DNA of 64,000 nucleotides from Syncephalastrum monosporum B8922 (lineage: Eukaryota > Mucoromycota > Mucoromycetes > Mucorales > Syncephalastraceae): contig JNEN01000856.1 in NCBI GenBank assembly GCA_000697355.1, forward strand, positions 170,949-234,948. Direction: 5' to 3'. The notes under the pieces are model-generated. The model ran no database searches, was not told the origin of the DNA, and worked only from the letters and a program-made list of their open reading frames with translations. Shown here piece after piece: positions 1 to 12,629 of this stretch. A program made the translations under genes and the position numbers. Within the stretch, counting starts at the first letter, position 1, and every line of letters starts with the position of its first letter.

Positions 1-1353
1 GCGGTCCGAGAATCCTATGCTCCAAGTAAGTACGACGATACCATATCCTGAGAATGACACGTCTAATGGTACGTTGCAGTTCGAAGCCGCGTGGGCCTTG
101 ACAAACATCGCGTCAGGAACGTCAGAGCAGACCAAAGTTGTCATGGATGCGAATGCGGTGCCTCATTTTGTGGATCTGCTCGACAGTCCCGTTTCGGATG
201 TGCGTGAACAGGTGAGCATGAACAGGTGAAAACATCGTTTGTGCGCGTGTTGAGTCCGGCTGACGTGACGATACTACTGTTGTAGGCGGTGTGGGCCCTG
301 GGAAATATCGCAGGCGATAGCGCACAGTGCCGAGACTATGTGCTGCGCATTGGCGTCCTTCCGCCGTTGTTGCGCTTATTTACAGAAAACTCCAAACTCT
401 CGATGCTACGCAATGCGACGTGGACCCTCTCGAATTTATGCCGTGGCAAGTCACCCAGTCCGGATTGGCAGGCCATCAGCCCAGCCATCGGCTTGCTGGC
501 CCGACTGGCGTGCTTGCTCGATGAGGAAATCCTCATTGATGCCTGCTGGGCCTTATCCTACCTTTCCGATGGCGGGTCTGATCAAATCCAGGCTGTGGTA
601 GACAGTGGCGTCGTGCCCCGTCTGGTTGCACTACTCCAGCACCCGAGCCATTCTGTCCAGACGCCTTCGTTACGTACGATCGGTAATGTTGTCACAGGCA
701 ACAACCGACAGACCCAAGTGGTGATCGACAACGGGGCGATTCCAGCCCTGATTGACTTACTCGTCAGCCCCAAGGAAGCCATCCGCAAAGAAGCGTGCTG
801 GACAATCTCGAATATCACGGCCGGAAGCGCGGATCAAATCCAGACCGTGATCGACAGTGGATTGATCCGCCCGCTCGTGCACATCCTTGCGCACGGCGAC
901 CCCAAGACGAAGAAGGAGGCGTGCTGGGCCATCGGAAATGCTACCTCGGGTGGAGCCAGCAAACCCGCCCAGATTCGCTATCTCGTAGCTGAAGGCTGCA
1001 TCAAGCCGCTGTGTGATATCTTGACGTCGATGGACAACAAAATCATTGCTGTTGCATTGGATGGTCTGGACAATATCCTGCGCGCTGGCGAGTTCGAACG
1101 AGCGGACACGCCAGACAATACGAACCCATATGCGCTGTTTATTGAGGAATGTGGTGGTATGGAGGCAATCCACGCGCTTCAGTCACATGACAATATGGAT
1201 ATCTATCGCAAGTCGTATGGTATTATCGACCGCTACTTCAGCGATGATACAGTTGAAGACATTGAGGATCCGAATATGACAGATCAATTCACATTCCAGC
1301 AGAGTATGGAAGGACCTGCAGGAGGCTTTGACTTTAGCGTGCCGCCACAATAA
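1..1353 (+). CDS. Importin subunit alpha (karyopherin alpha), C-terminal part
   Basis: Nuclear import adaptor that binds classical nuclear localisation signals on cargo and pairs with importin beta. The window holds roughly the last 400 residues in three exons: 1-25, 80-211 and 286-1353 (stop TAA). The translation is a row of armadillo repeats with the family signature in which Trp-Ala-Leu or Trp-Ala-Ile is followed by Asn-Ile (for example [45 protein letters not shown]). These Trp and Asn positions line the NLS-binding groove in known importin alpha structures. An acidic C-terminal tail follows (EDIEDPN...), as expected for the exportin-binding end. The N-terminal importin-beta-binding domain lies upstream of the window. 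The reading frame is intact and both introns are GT-AG and short (54 and 74 nt). Confidence 0.95.
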
Positions 1354-1819
1354 AAATGAAATAGCCTAACAGATTCCCCCCCCCCCCACCCCCCCCCCCC
1401 CCCCTTCCCCTTTGAAACAAGCAATTGTTACTCTTACCCTATCCACCCTATATACTTTTGTCTTTCTTTCTCTCTATATCTCTCTCTCTCTCTTTTTTTT
1501 TCTTCTCTTTACTTTTTCCTTTTTCCTATATATCCTAGAGTTGGTCCTTTTCGCAGACCTCATACACAACACACCCATCGATACACAAATGAATGTACAC
1601 ACGCATATGTTTGCTTTGTTTGGTTTTTGTTATCATACACACATGGCACCCAAAATAAAAAGATTTCTTTTTTTTTTTTGTCCTCCTGAATATTAATGAC
1701 AGATTGATGAATTTGTGAGTGTAGTGACTGGGAATCGGTTGGTCTTTTGCGTTCCTTTGGTACACAGTGTATATCTCTCTCTCTTTCCTTTTCCTAATCC
1801 GCCACTTGCCCACTTTCCA
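1354..1819. other. Intergenic, pyrimidine-rich, with a poly-C tract
   Basis: The 3' flank of importin alpha and 5' flank of the CEP120-like gene. Positions 1376-1404 are C12-A-C16. From 1412 to 1700 the plus strand is strongly C/T-rich with TC dinucleotide runs (around 1478-1495) and an A/T-rich stretch. No gene, RNA gene or mobile element is visible; open frames here follow from the skewed composition. Confidence 0.6.
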
Positions 1820-2479
1820 ATGTCGCTGCTGTTGACGCAGACATGCGAGTATGCGATTCTGGTGGCAGTTCAGCAAGGTACCCTTTTATTTGTGGAATGG
1901 GGGTGATTCTAAAACCTATCCACTCACCAAACCAACTCAACTCAACTCAACTCTTCTATAGGCCGCCACTTTTCCCACAGCGCGGACCATGATATCTGCA
2001 TACAAAGCAAATTGGACTTGCACCTTCCTGCAGCTATCGAGGACCTCATACCGCCTTCCACCGTCATCAGCTCGCCTCCTGCATCGCTCAGACCGAATGG
2101 CAACGTATCTTTTGATACCACCTTGGCTTATCTCGTCTCTGCCAAGCTCTTGCAGCGCCTGCGCACTTACAACGCTCAGATTACCCTCAACGTCGATTCT
2201 TTGGATGTCGACGGCAGCCAGAGTCATATCGGTTCCATCGCCATCCGTGTACGCGAGGCTAAAATGGTCGTTCACCACAATGGTGAGATGGACGAAGTCA
2301 ACCGCTTTGTTGTCGACAGGGGCTCTTGGCACACGCTTGCGAGCAGGCGTCAGGTCGAAGAGGTCAAGGTCGGCCTGTTTGTGGTCGCTATGCCCACCGA
2401 CAAAAAGACCATGTTGCCACTTCAACAGCACCCGCAGGTTCATATACACCAGCAACAATACCGGCAACACCAACACCAA

Positions 2480-2518
<39 letters not shown>

Positions 2519-3769
2519 AACGCCCTTGAGCTCAAATCGGTGAGCAGCGACCATACACCGTTCCTGTCCGACAACAACACCACCACGACCTCTACCGTCC
2601 TCTCTTCACCTTCTTCGCATTCGTTTCTACGCACCAACAACGGCGTAGGCAAACGCGGCTCACTCCTGGAAAAACACATGGCACCTAAAAATGGACTTCA
2701 GAGGCAGAAGCAGCTACAGAAAAAGCTCCTCGCCAGCAAAAAGCCAGCTGCGAAACCAGAGGACTCACCGACACGCATGACCACAGTCACTCCAGCCCCT
2801 AAAGACGACCCACATTCCCTGCGACGGGCACAATCACACCTGGATATCGGATCTCTAGCCGTGGGCAAGGGGAGTCCGATGGTGAAGAAGCAGGACTTGC
2901 GACGCTCGTCTGTGATCAATGACTTTGATTTCGACCAACTCTCTGCTGAATTCCACCGCATTCAGCTCCTTGCCTCGCAGCCACCGTCGCCGAGCAGCCG
3001 TCCCTCCACATCAGCTTCCCGAAGACGGTCCGCGCTCTCCCAGTCGGGGAGCAACGTCTCGATCACGAGCTCCTCCGCACGCTCCTCCCTCGACGAAGTA
3101 GCGCGCTATCAGCAGATCGGCAAGGGCACGTCCAAATACACGTTCTATTTCAAGGTGATCCACGCTGACAACCTGCAACACTTGTGTCTACGACCACGCT
3201 CAACGGCCAAACGCATGGTGCGGTGGCGGGGGGTGGCCCGCCGGCCGTACTTTAGCTACACATTCCTGTCTACCCGTGTGACCTGCCCCGCCTCCACCCT
3301 CGCCTTACCTTATTCTCCCATGCTACCGACGACATGCTTCCACCTGCGTGGTCATCTCGTCGACATCCAAAAGTGGCTGGATGACCAAGGCTTTCTCGAA
3401 GTTCAGCTCGTGCTCAAGGACGAGGACTCGAGTCTGCTGTTTAGCAAGGAAACGGTCGGTCTCGCCCACATCCCGCTTACCAAACTCGCTTTCTATCGAC
3501 ATCAGCACTATCAACCCGCACGGGGCACCGATCCGAACCTGCTCGAGCGAACGTCCCCCATCCATGACTTATCGAGTCGGCGAGGGGAGGGCGAGATCGC
3601 CCAAGTCACGGTACGCCTCGGTGTGGTCAGCGGCTGGTGGCGCGAGGATGAAGACGCAGCACCTCCGGTGGAAGTTCCCTCGAAACGACACGTGCAACAA
3701 CGTAGTGAGATTGCTGAATTCTTCAAGAACAAACGACCCAAGGCTGAACGGGCAGCAGCATTAATATAA
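1820..3769 (+). CDS. CEP120-like protein with N-terminal and C-terminal C2-type domains
   Basis: Two exons, 1820-1877 and 1962-3769, give 621 aa. The short first exon is needed: it supplies EYAILVAVQQ, and the junction restores GRHF, matching the start of the first C2 domain of the centrosomal protein CEP120 (ILEGRHFP in animals). The N-terminal C2-like region covers about residues 1-150. A poly-His/Gln stretch follows at about 165-200, then a long Ser/Lys-rich linker. A second C2-like domain covers about 400-570 (starts YTFYFKVIHADNL, contains PYFSYTFLS and VQLVLKDED) and ends in a predicted beta hairpin before a basic tail. CEP120 works in centriole assembly, yet non-flagellated fungi lack centrioles, so the role here is unknown. 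The family call rests on motif order and the GRHF junction; exact function is inference. Confidence 0.72.
2464..2518 (+). repeat. CAA/CAG trinucleotide tract coding for poly-His/Gln
   Basis: Imperfect CAA, CAC and CAG repeats inside the CEP120-like gene encode about 18 residues of mostly glutamine with some histidine at the start. The tract sits in the linker between the two C2-like regions, so length variation should be tolerated. It also produces long antisense frames rich in Leu or Cys that are not genes. Confidence 0.85.
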
Positions 3770-4037
3770 TGACTACCTCCTGCTCTCGGTAGCTCACCTT
3801 TCCCTCTTCTCCTGACTATTCCTTTATTGTATATTTCCTCATCCTTGTACGTATTCCATCCTTATTTTCTCCTTCTCTGTAGTTCTTATGATGTTATTGC
3901 AACTGCGCTTGTTGGCACACTTAAAAAATATTCTCTTATTTTTCTACTACCATCATCATGCCTAAATGTCGCCACCTAAAATCCAGCCCGTTGCCAACCC
4001 ATTGTTTTGAGTTCTTTTTTTGACAGCTCACCCAGTT

Positions 4038-7000
4038 ATGAACCTGTTGCGCTGCCGTCACGCCGTGCAGTTGCGACAGTCCTTATCCTTGCGAGGCTAC
4101 GCGACACGACCTATCAAACCATTCGGAAAGACCTACGATGCTCAAGCGGTCGAAGAGGGTTGGTACGAATGGTGGCAAGACGAAGGCCTCTTCCGACCCA
4201 AAAAGGACAGCGAAAAGAAGCCATTCACCATGGTGACCCCACCCCCCAACGTCACCGGCTCATTACACATTGGCCACGCACTCACGCTTAGCGTGGAAGA
4301 CGCGCTGGTACGGTATAAGCGCATGGCAGGCTTCAATGTCGACTGGGTTCCTGGCACCGATCACGCCGGCATCGGCACCCAGTCTGTCGTCGAAAAGATG
4401 CTCAAGCGCGAACGCGGCCTGACCCGTACCGACCTGGGTCGGGAAGCATTTATTGATGCTGTCTGGCAGTGGCGTGAAGAGTATGGTGATCGTATCTTGG
4501 CCCAGATGCGTCGTATGGGCGCGTCTGTGAATTGGGACGAGCTCTTCTTCACGATGGATCCACCCCGCGCCGAGGCCGTACAGAATGCCTTCATGCAGCT
4601 CTACAAGGACGGCTTGATCTACCGTGACACACGCTTGGTCAACTGGTGCTGCGCGCTCGAGACCGTCATTTCCGATATCGAGGTCGACTATAAGGACATT
4701 GAAGGCCGTACCTTACTTTCTGTACCTGGCCACGACAAGGGGTAATACGGTAATGGAGAGCGTATTTAAAGCAAGGTATTGAATGCAGTCGCAGAGTAGA
4801 GTTTGGTGTTCTGCACCGTTTCGCGTACCCAGTTGTAGGTACATCCGACGAGCTTATTGTATCCACCACGCGCATCGAAACCATGCTCGGCGATTGCGCG
4901 GTTGCTGTGCACCCGGATGACCCGCGGTACAAGCACCTGCACGGCAAATTCGTCTTGCATCCTATTCTCAAGAAAGAAATACCGATTGTCTGTGATGACC
5001 AACTCGTTGACATGGAGTTCGGCACGGGTGTCGTCAAGGTAAACGAATGCCCCCTCCTTTACTCTGTTGTATGTACTCATATGTGCCCTCACCTCACAAG
5101 ATCACGCCTGCGCACGATCCTAACGACTATGCCTGCGCTCGGAGACACCAACTACCCATTACCAGTATTTTCGACAAGCTCGGCAGGCTGAATGCAAGCG
5201 CGGGTGTACCCGAGTGGATTGTAGGTGATGCAATGCAAAAACAACGCAAAAACTGATTTCTGGCAATATTAGGGTCGTGACCGGTTCGAACTTCGTCAGC
5301 AAGTCGTTGACCGACTCAGCGAGCTCGGCAGCTATCAAGGCCGCGATGATAAGCATGTGATGCGCGTCGCTGTCTGCTCACGTTCGGGCGACGTGATTGA
5401 GCCCATGCTCCAACCTCAGTGGTAAGTGGAGGCATTAGACATGTTTACAAAGGCAGCATGGAAGAACCAACACAGCGTCATGCAGGTATATTCGGTGCGC
5501 GGGTCTTGCAGAGACATCACGGAAACAGGTGGAAAATGGGTTGATGAGGATTGAGCCAGCCAGTCATGTTCAAGATTGGTACCGCTGGCTCGACAATATT
5601 CAGGACTGGTGCATTTCACGTCAACTTTGGTGGGGTCATGAGATCCCCGCTTATCAAGTCCGTCTGAAGGGACATGCAGAAGGTAAACAAACACGGCTGG
5701 ATGCAGGAAGTGCCTGACACATCACGGGGTCCAACTCAGATCTATGGGTCGTGGCCAAGGATACAGCAGAAGCTGAACAAGAAGCGCGGGCGCTTTTGGA
5801 GCAGAAAGGACTACCATCTTCCACGCCCTTTGAATTACAAAAGGTGCGGTTCATGCAAAAAAAAAAAAAAAAAAAGGAAGCTAAGTCTTTACTCAACTGA
5901 TGAATAGGATCAAGACGTCTTGGATACATGGTTCTCTTCGGGTCTGCTGCCTCTGTCTGCCTTTGGATGGACAGGAAAACCAAATGAACCTATTCCGGCA
6001 AGTAAAAAACAATAAGGCGCACCGTCCACAAAGTTTAACAAGACTCTTCTCTGTAGACACGGTACCCTCTCCAGGTTATGGAGACTGGCTACGATATTCT
6101 CTTCTTCTGGGTCGCGCGTATGGCCATGCTCGCCAACCACTTTACACAGCGGCCCCCGTTTGAGACGATCTATCTCCATGCCATGGTAAGCAACGAGAAC
6201 ATGGGCCGTTGATCTCTCTTCCATGCCATGTCCAACACGATGCATAGGTACGTGATGCGCAAGGTCGCAAGATGAGCAAGTCGCTTGGCAACGTGATCGA
6301 CCCGCTGCACGTGATGGACGGTGTGAGCCTGCAGGCAATGCAAGAAGGTTTGCGAAAAAGTAATTTGGCACCCAAAGAAATCGACAGGTAAACATGGACT
6401 ATATCAGACAGTCCATCATCTCATTACTTGAACTAGGAGTGTCAAGAGTATGGAGAAAGAGTATCCGAATGGCATCCCGGCGTGCGGTGCCGACTCGCTT
6501 CGGTTTGCACTGATCGCGTATACGCAACAGGTAAAAGAAAATATATGCATGTCCTGCCAACTTCTTTTTTGCACTAGGATCTCACCCATGACGTTTTGGA
6601 CAGAGTCGACAAATTAATTTAGACATGAACAATGTCGTGCAGACCACGTACTTTTGTAACAAGCTGTGGAACCTCTTTAAATTCGGTCTCGGCAAACTCG
6701 ACAAGGAAGGGTACCGCTATCAATCCGGTGTACCCACCCCAGTGTCCCTGGTGGACCGTTATCTCTTGTCGCGCATGGCGGATGCGGTCCGCAAGTGTGA
6801 GGCAGGTTTTGAAGCGTATCGTCTCCACGAAGCAGCGGATGCCATGCGGCGGTTTATTGTAGAAGATGTGTGCGACGTGTATGTCGAATTTTCCAAGGCA
6901 GCCCTGAATAACCCGGATACCAAGGTATAAGGAGTGTAGAACAGTCTCATGGTATCCTTTATCTAATCTATCTCTAGAACACTACGCTGCATCTTTTGCA

Positions 7001-7899
7001 TCACTGCTTGGACGTATCATTGCGCTTGGCACACCCCTTTATGCCCTTTGTTACCGAAGTAAGCACATTTACAGCGTTAAAGATCTGCTCTATTTGTTTA
7101 TTTATTCATGTATTTTTCTCAGGAACTGTACCATCACATGAATGGCCAGTTAGCACGCGCAGATGCGCCTCCCTCTTTGATGGTCGAATCATACCCCACA
7201 CAGCACGAGTTCAACCACTTTCATGACGCTCAAGTGGAAGACAGCTTCCAGACCGTCCTTTCCATCATACACGCATCGAGATCACTTCGGCAACAACAGG
7301 GCGTGAGCATTGGTCATCCTCTCTCTTTCAAAATCCAGTGTGATGACTTGACCGCGCTAGACCCGCTCGTGCCTTACATGGATGAAGTGAAGCACTTTGT
7401 GAAAGCATCCGACCTGAATACGCTTGACCCCAAGGTAATTTTGAAAGAATGAACCGTGCAGCAGATGCACTCATCCTTTTCCCCAACAGGCTACCATGGG
7501 CGATGGCGAGTATGTCGTGCGCGCCGTGAGCGATAAACTGAGGATCATGGTACCCGCATCAGAAATCGTGGAAGCTCAGCTCGCCAAGGCGGCAGCGGGA
7601 GGTGCCGATATACAAAGTGTGATCAAGGAGCGACTGGCCCGGATCGATAAGAAGCTCAGTAAACTCGTACGAAACCAGGAAAAGTTACAAGAACGGATCC
7701 AGAAACCCGGCTATGCAGAAGCTGTTCCCGAAGCGGTACAGACTAAGGACAGGTAAAGGAAAAAACAAGTTTTGGTGGACGCTAAGTACTCATGCTTTTG
7801 AGCTGCTATAGAACCAAGCAAAAGGACCTACTCGTTGAGATCGAAGGACTAGAGAACGACAAACGGATACTTGAACGCATGCATAGCCAATCATCATAA
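4038..7899 (+). CDS. VAS1: Valyl-tRNA synthetase, probably mitochondrial or dual-targeted
   Basis: Charges tRNA-Val with valine. Fifteen exons give 1011 aa: 4038-4741, 4795-5038, 5101-5220, 5273-5421, 5486-5682, 5740-5843, 5908-5997, 6057-6185, 6248-6387, 6437-6530, 6604-6924, 6978-7058, 7123-7434, 7490-7752, 7812-7899. Class I signatures are clear: [15 protein letters not shown] (HIGH motif) near residue 75 and [13 protein letters not shown] in exon 9. The editing domain carries the expected [10 protein letters not shown] and [14 protein letters not shown] segments, and the C terminus is the ValRS coiled coil. Residues 1-35 are Arg/Leu/Ser-rich with no acidic residue, like a mitochondrial presequence. 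In yeast one VAS1 gene serves both compartments; whether a second cytosolic copy exists here cannot be seen. The intron after exon 7 uses a GC donor. An intron after exon 6 carries an A-run of about 19 nt. Confidence 0.95.
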
Positions 7900-7960
7900 A
7901 TCATATAGGAGTGTCCAAATAGACGTCATTTATTCATCATCATGAAGGAGAGAATATGAC

Positions 7961-9295
7961 CTAAATGTGCCGGCAACAGTTGTCGCGGGGAGGACGAAAC
8001 TCCTTACTATTATCAACAAAGAACTGGGCGAGGTCAATGGGTTCACGACCGGTCAGATCACGCAAGTCGTCTGTCGTCTTGTCAAGTGGCACGCGCTTGG
8101 CAATGTCAAACCAGTCTATCAAGAACTCGATGAAAGCGGGCGTGAGATAGCGACGTGGGCGCGGGCGCAGCGCAGGTCGGTCAGGATGGCCGATCAGATC
8201 CGGCTGTGCTGGGTCGCCCGTCACGAGCTGGGTTGCGCGGTCGAGCCACGACTTTTCAGGTAGCTCTTCCTCGCGCGCAGCTTGGTCAAGGTACTGTTTG
8301 AGCTCTTCACTCGAGATCTCATTATATTGAATTCCGTCTTCCTGGGTGTCCAAGGCCTCAGCAAGTTTGCGGGCCATGTCGCGGCCAGTGTAGGGACAGG
8401 CCGAGGTCAGCTCATAGATGCGTTTAAGCGACTGTTCAGGAATATCGACTTCGCCTTCACCGTCGCCACTCTCGCTGTCGTACTCCTCGTCCTGGAACCG
8501 TCGCTTCAGGGAATTGTCTTGCTTGCGCGGGCTGAGGATCAGCGTTGCGACTGCGTCGCATAGGTCGTGCATGTGCACCGACTGGACAGCCACCTCGGAC
8601 GGAAGGGGCATGGAAAGCATACCGCGCTCTTCCACCATGCGCGACCAAAAGTACAGGCATTGCTGCGGCACAGGGATGCTATATGCAAAATGAATGAAGA
8701 GGTACACTTAGATACATGTTCGTAGGAAACGAATGGGTTTTTGTGAATAAGATACCGGAAGATGCACCAGCGTCCATATGCGAATATATCGCGAATGCGT
8801 TCCTCGATACGCTTGAACTCGCAATGTGGGCTGTCTTGACGCTCGGCATACGGGGCAGCCATGCTGGATGTCAGAAGGACTCTCTTGATGTCGTGTTTCT
8901 GGGCCGCCTGCATCATTTTTTCTGCATTTTGCATGCGTTGCTCGGACATGTTTGGCACAAGCACCATAAACTTGACGTGCTTCATACCCATATCGAGCTG
9001 CGGACCGGCGACGTCGGGCATCTATATCAGAAAAAAAAAAACAGGTGAATACAGCAGGAGAGCCATGGGCTGGTACATGCTCTACCTCAAGGACTTCTGC
9101 ACCGATTTTCTCGAGGTCTTGGCAGTTCTCGCGACGGGAACAAATGACACGGACACGCCAATGCTTCTTGAGCTGACCAGGACGGTTGTATAGCTCTTGT
9201 GCTAGGTGGTATGCCAAGGAATGTCCAACATAGCTGTCGCCGTTGGTCACCAAAACGTAATGCTGCTTGTGCGAGGAACCAGGTTGCATGGACAT
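7961..9295 (-). CDS. NmrA-like NAD(P)-binding Rossmann-fold protein
   Basis: Three exons on the minus strand (9086-9295, 8756-9021, 7961-8678) give 397 aa. The N terminus reads YVLVTNGDSYVGHSLAYHL. This is an atypical Rossmann start in which the usual Gly-rich loop GxxGxxG is reduced (TNGDSYVG). Later segments fit the NmrA/atypical short-chain dehydrogenase pattern: VLLTSSMAAP (strand and Ser region), a QQCLYFWSRMVEERGML segment like the FFWSRMV motif of the family, and VHMHDLCDAVATLIL. An acidic, low-complexity insert follows (DEEYDSESGDGEGEVD). Members act as redox sensors or transcription co-repressor partners rather than classic enzymes, but substrate and partner are unknown. It converges on the ValRS gene with 61 bp between the stop codons. 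Confidence 0.75.
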
Positions 9296-9576
9296 GATGG
9301 TCGATTATTTTGGAGCACGTATATGTCTAAAACACGTTGCGTTTTATACGCTCACGTTTGGACTGTGGGGACATTCAAGGGTGGGAAATAACAAGGCAAT
9401 GACAAGAAAATTGTAGTTGTCAACTTGCTCTGAACAAGCAATATCCATAAAAATACAGTTATTTCAATAAGCAAGTATAATTAAGCATTACGTATCAGTA
9501 CAGAAAGAAAGAGAAGAAAAAGACAAGTGAAAATAGGGGTATGATTAGCGTACAGGTATTCAATGGTATCAGCTAC

Positions 9577-11246
9577 TTAGTGAGCCGATTGGTCCACTGA
9601 CTGCTGCTCCAATGACTCGGCCTGCTTTTTCTTGTCAGTCGCCTGCTTCTCATCAGGAAGCTCACTTTTAAGAAGCCAGGACAGAAGGCTGCTGACCGAG
9701 GACCGGACCATGCTCTTGTCGGTAAACATGGCGTGCAAGACAAGGGTGGCAGACGCTGCAAACACGGCAGTCTCGGTCGCTTCGCCCAGCACGGATTCCC
9801 ACCAGCGGCCTCGCTGGTAGGGACCCATGACGCGCTCAATGACGGAGTACAACGCACGTGGAACCACATACAAGGCCATCTCACCACGACGTCGAGGGCT
9901 CTCAGCGAGCAGTGAAAGACCACAGAGGGCACAGCCGATGAAAGGGGCCAGCGTGTTGTCCAGTCGAGCCTGGTTGACGCCAAGGGCTTGGTGGCCGATA
10001 CGTGTGCGCACGAGGCAGATTGAGTACCAAATGATGGTAATAAAAGAGGCAAGGAAGGTGGAGGATCGAACTGTGGCCTTTAGGATGTGAAGAAGACTTC
10101 CACCGGGTTGCTGAAGGAGCTTGGAGGTACGGAACAGGAGAGGTGGCGCCAGATGGACAGTGAAGTAGAGCTAGTCCAGTAAAAGAAGCGCACTGAGTCA
10201 CGAGGTCGCTGAGAGCGGGTCATTTAACTTACTGGAAAGATCTTGACGAAGCCTTTAACAAAGCGGTTGACAGCATAGGCTTCGCAGCCGTAAGGCTGAC
10301 CTTGATGGACGACTTGACAGGAGATACGACCGGTCATGGGATCACCCATCTCTCTGGGCAGGCCTAGTTCAGTGCAATAGTCGCCTAACAGGCTTTCCAT
10401 GTTGGTGTTTTTCTAGCCAGGCAGGATGTGAGTGATTAACACAGGATACTTGTCATGCACCTGATTAAACTTACTCCGTACACCCATTCGCCTCGCCGGA
10501 TAGCGCGCAGAGCCTCCAAGAGCCGGACATCCATCTCAGACATGTTGGTGATCCACTTGGAATAGGATCTAGTGGAAGGAAGTCATGTTTACATCATTAT
10601 TTTCTTGTTTTTTTTTTATGTGCACGTACCTTGGCAAACGTTCGGGGGCATAGAACCAAGCAAACATGATCTCAGTGCAGGCGAGGGAGAAGACGAGGAC
10701 GCTGCCATGGTCGAGTACCCAGCCAGGCACATTTTCCTGCACCGTTTCGGAGGCATAGGCGCGATGGGCTAGAACGTCGAGCGCACGGACGAGGGCAAAA
10801 AGCGTGAAGTCCATCGTCTTGGTGCGCGGAAATGCGCGGTGAACAGCCAAGAGGGTCGCGGCCGCAGTCAAAAAGACGAGCCGAGGATGTAGTTTTCTGC
10901 TACCGTCTACGGAAGGGCCACCGTTCTTCTTCTTCTGGAGATAGTAAGCGAGGAAGCGGTGACCGGCAAAGGCGCCTGACAAGAGAAAGGGGAAGCCATT
11001 CTGAGTGATACTGCGTGACAACACTGAGGGAAGGTCGCGCGCCAGGTGTGTAAGGGCCGTGGAACGGCGGCGCTTATTGAGCAGAGCCAGGATGGTCTTG
11101 ATCAGCACCCCAAGGATGCCAGGTGCAGTCGTGATGGACCAGCCCAAGCCATAAGCACGCAACGCTGTAATAACGGCAGGGCGTAATTCCTCAGGGACAC
11201 TTTGGAGTACTTGAGCAGATGATCGTTTTCCAGTTGCACCTGTCAT
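9577..11246 (-). CDS. TMEM135-like multi-pass membrane protein
   Basis: Four minus-strand exons (10630-11246, 10475-10568, 10233-10412, 9577-10170) give 494 aa. The sequence has several hydrophobic helices and the family-type segment APERLPRSYSKWI spanning the exon 1/2 junction. It is followed by RAIRRGEWVYG and by CQVVHQGQPYGCEAYAVN in exon 3, which I recognise from fungal proteins annotated with the TMEM135 N-terminal domain. In animals TMEM135 is linked to peroxisomes and mitochondrial dynamics; the fungal role is not established. The C terminus is a charged Lys/Glu/Gln tail. The start chosen (11246) gives MTGATGKRS; an in-frame ATG at 11366 would add 40 residues that look like untranslated leader. 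Confidence 0.7.
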
Positions 11247-12629
11247 GACGGCGAGGGGAAAAAGAGTGTGAAGGAAAAGAGACAGGTCGCACAGACCAAA
11301 AATGCAAGAGAGACGCCTTTCTTTTTTGATAGAATAGTCTGCATGTGTGTAACCATCCACTGACACTGGTTGATCTTGACTCAGCTGCTATGCTCACACT
11401 TTCAAGTCACCCATTGGCTCATACAATCATAAATAAAAACTTCCGAGCTGTGTTCACATTACCCTGAACCATCAACGACTTGGCACACATGTGTGCTTTT
11501 ACGCTACACAATACAGTACCTTCTCATGGATAAAGGAATATATATATGAATATTATTTCGTTAGACACAGACTAAATAGGGGTGTGAACTATATGAGTAC
11601 ATCGAGTATTATGAAGGGATGAACCAGGATATTACCGCCAATGTGAAAATATCACGTTACCGGTAACAAAACATCGACAAATTTTTTATATGGTTTCATC
11701 TGCGCTTTCCTAATGGTCAGCTTTATGCGAGGTATTCTATACAGTATCATCAAACCCTTTTCATGCTATATTTAACGACGATACCAAGACCTGTATAGGC
11801 CAGCAAAGAATCTCATGTATCCTCAAGGTATCTTTCCATTCATATATGTCCTAATTAAGTATTTCACATTTATAAAGCGCGTGTTAACGACTTGCTCTAT
11901 TCTGAAACATTACGCGGCTAGCAGATAAGTTTATCACTCTATCTGAAGCCTCAAAGAAAGGGTGCTAGTGTGGCTAGTAAGAACAAAAAGCGGCCGTATA
12001 AGCGTTGGTTTTTTCCCAGTGCGTGACCTGAGTAAGAACCACCTCTGCGGAAGATGTTTTTCACTAGACCGTTGCCGCCATTTGTATGCGTTACATTAGG
12101 TGAAAGGGAGCTCACTAATGAGCGATAAGGAAATAGGAGACTGGCACCCGTGAACGAGAGAAAGGACAAGACATCAAGTGACCTTCGTATCGCTATCGCC
12201 GGATGATGGACACCTGTATATCATAAAGTAGAGAGAGACCCGGGGCCTGCGTAACTCGACTGCACATACGCACTGTAGTATGCCGGGGCTGGAAACCACA
12301 TACTCGCGAATTAGCAACTGAAATATTCAATGTAAGTATTAAATCTCTGGCCGCTCAACGAGGGCGTTTACAAGATGCAGTGCGACCTTTTCCTGTTGAA
12401 ACACATGTCCACTCGAGATATGACATTGGACACGTTTACTCGAGCCATAAATTGAGCACCGAATGACAGCGCCCACAGAGGAAGAAAATATGGGGCATAC
12501 CTTACTTAAGAAAGAGGGACGTAGTTAGAAGCATCGGCTGGCGAATTAAACTTTTGCGACCCAGCTCTGAAGAAACATACAGTACATATATAATTCCTCT
12601 TCTCTCATATAAATTACAAAATCGTCTCA
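11247..12629. other. Intergenic, AT-rich, no gene seen
   Basis: About 1.4 kb between the divergent TMEM135-like and PSMG4 genes. It contains many TA-rich words (for example near 11514 and 12577, ACAGTAC or ACAGTACAT) but no frame with plausible protein sequence, no tRNA and no recognisable terminal repeats. The two promoters must lie at its ends; I cannot point to specific sites. Confidence 0.5.

Noticed and set aside
1937..2554. 205-codon minus-strand frame with a long poly-Leu run
   Set aside because: Antisense shadow of the CAG/CAA tract in the CEP120-like gene.
11246..11366. Upstream in-frame ATG for the TMEM135-like gene
   Set aside because: The added 40 residues (Lys/Arg/Leu-rich) do not look like part of the family; MTGATGKRS is preferred.
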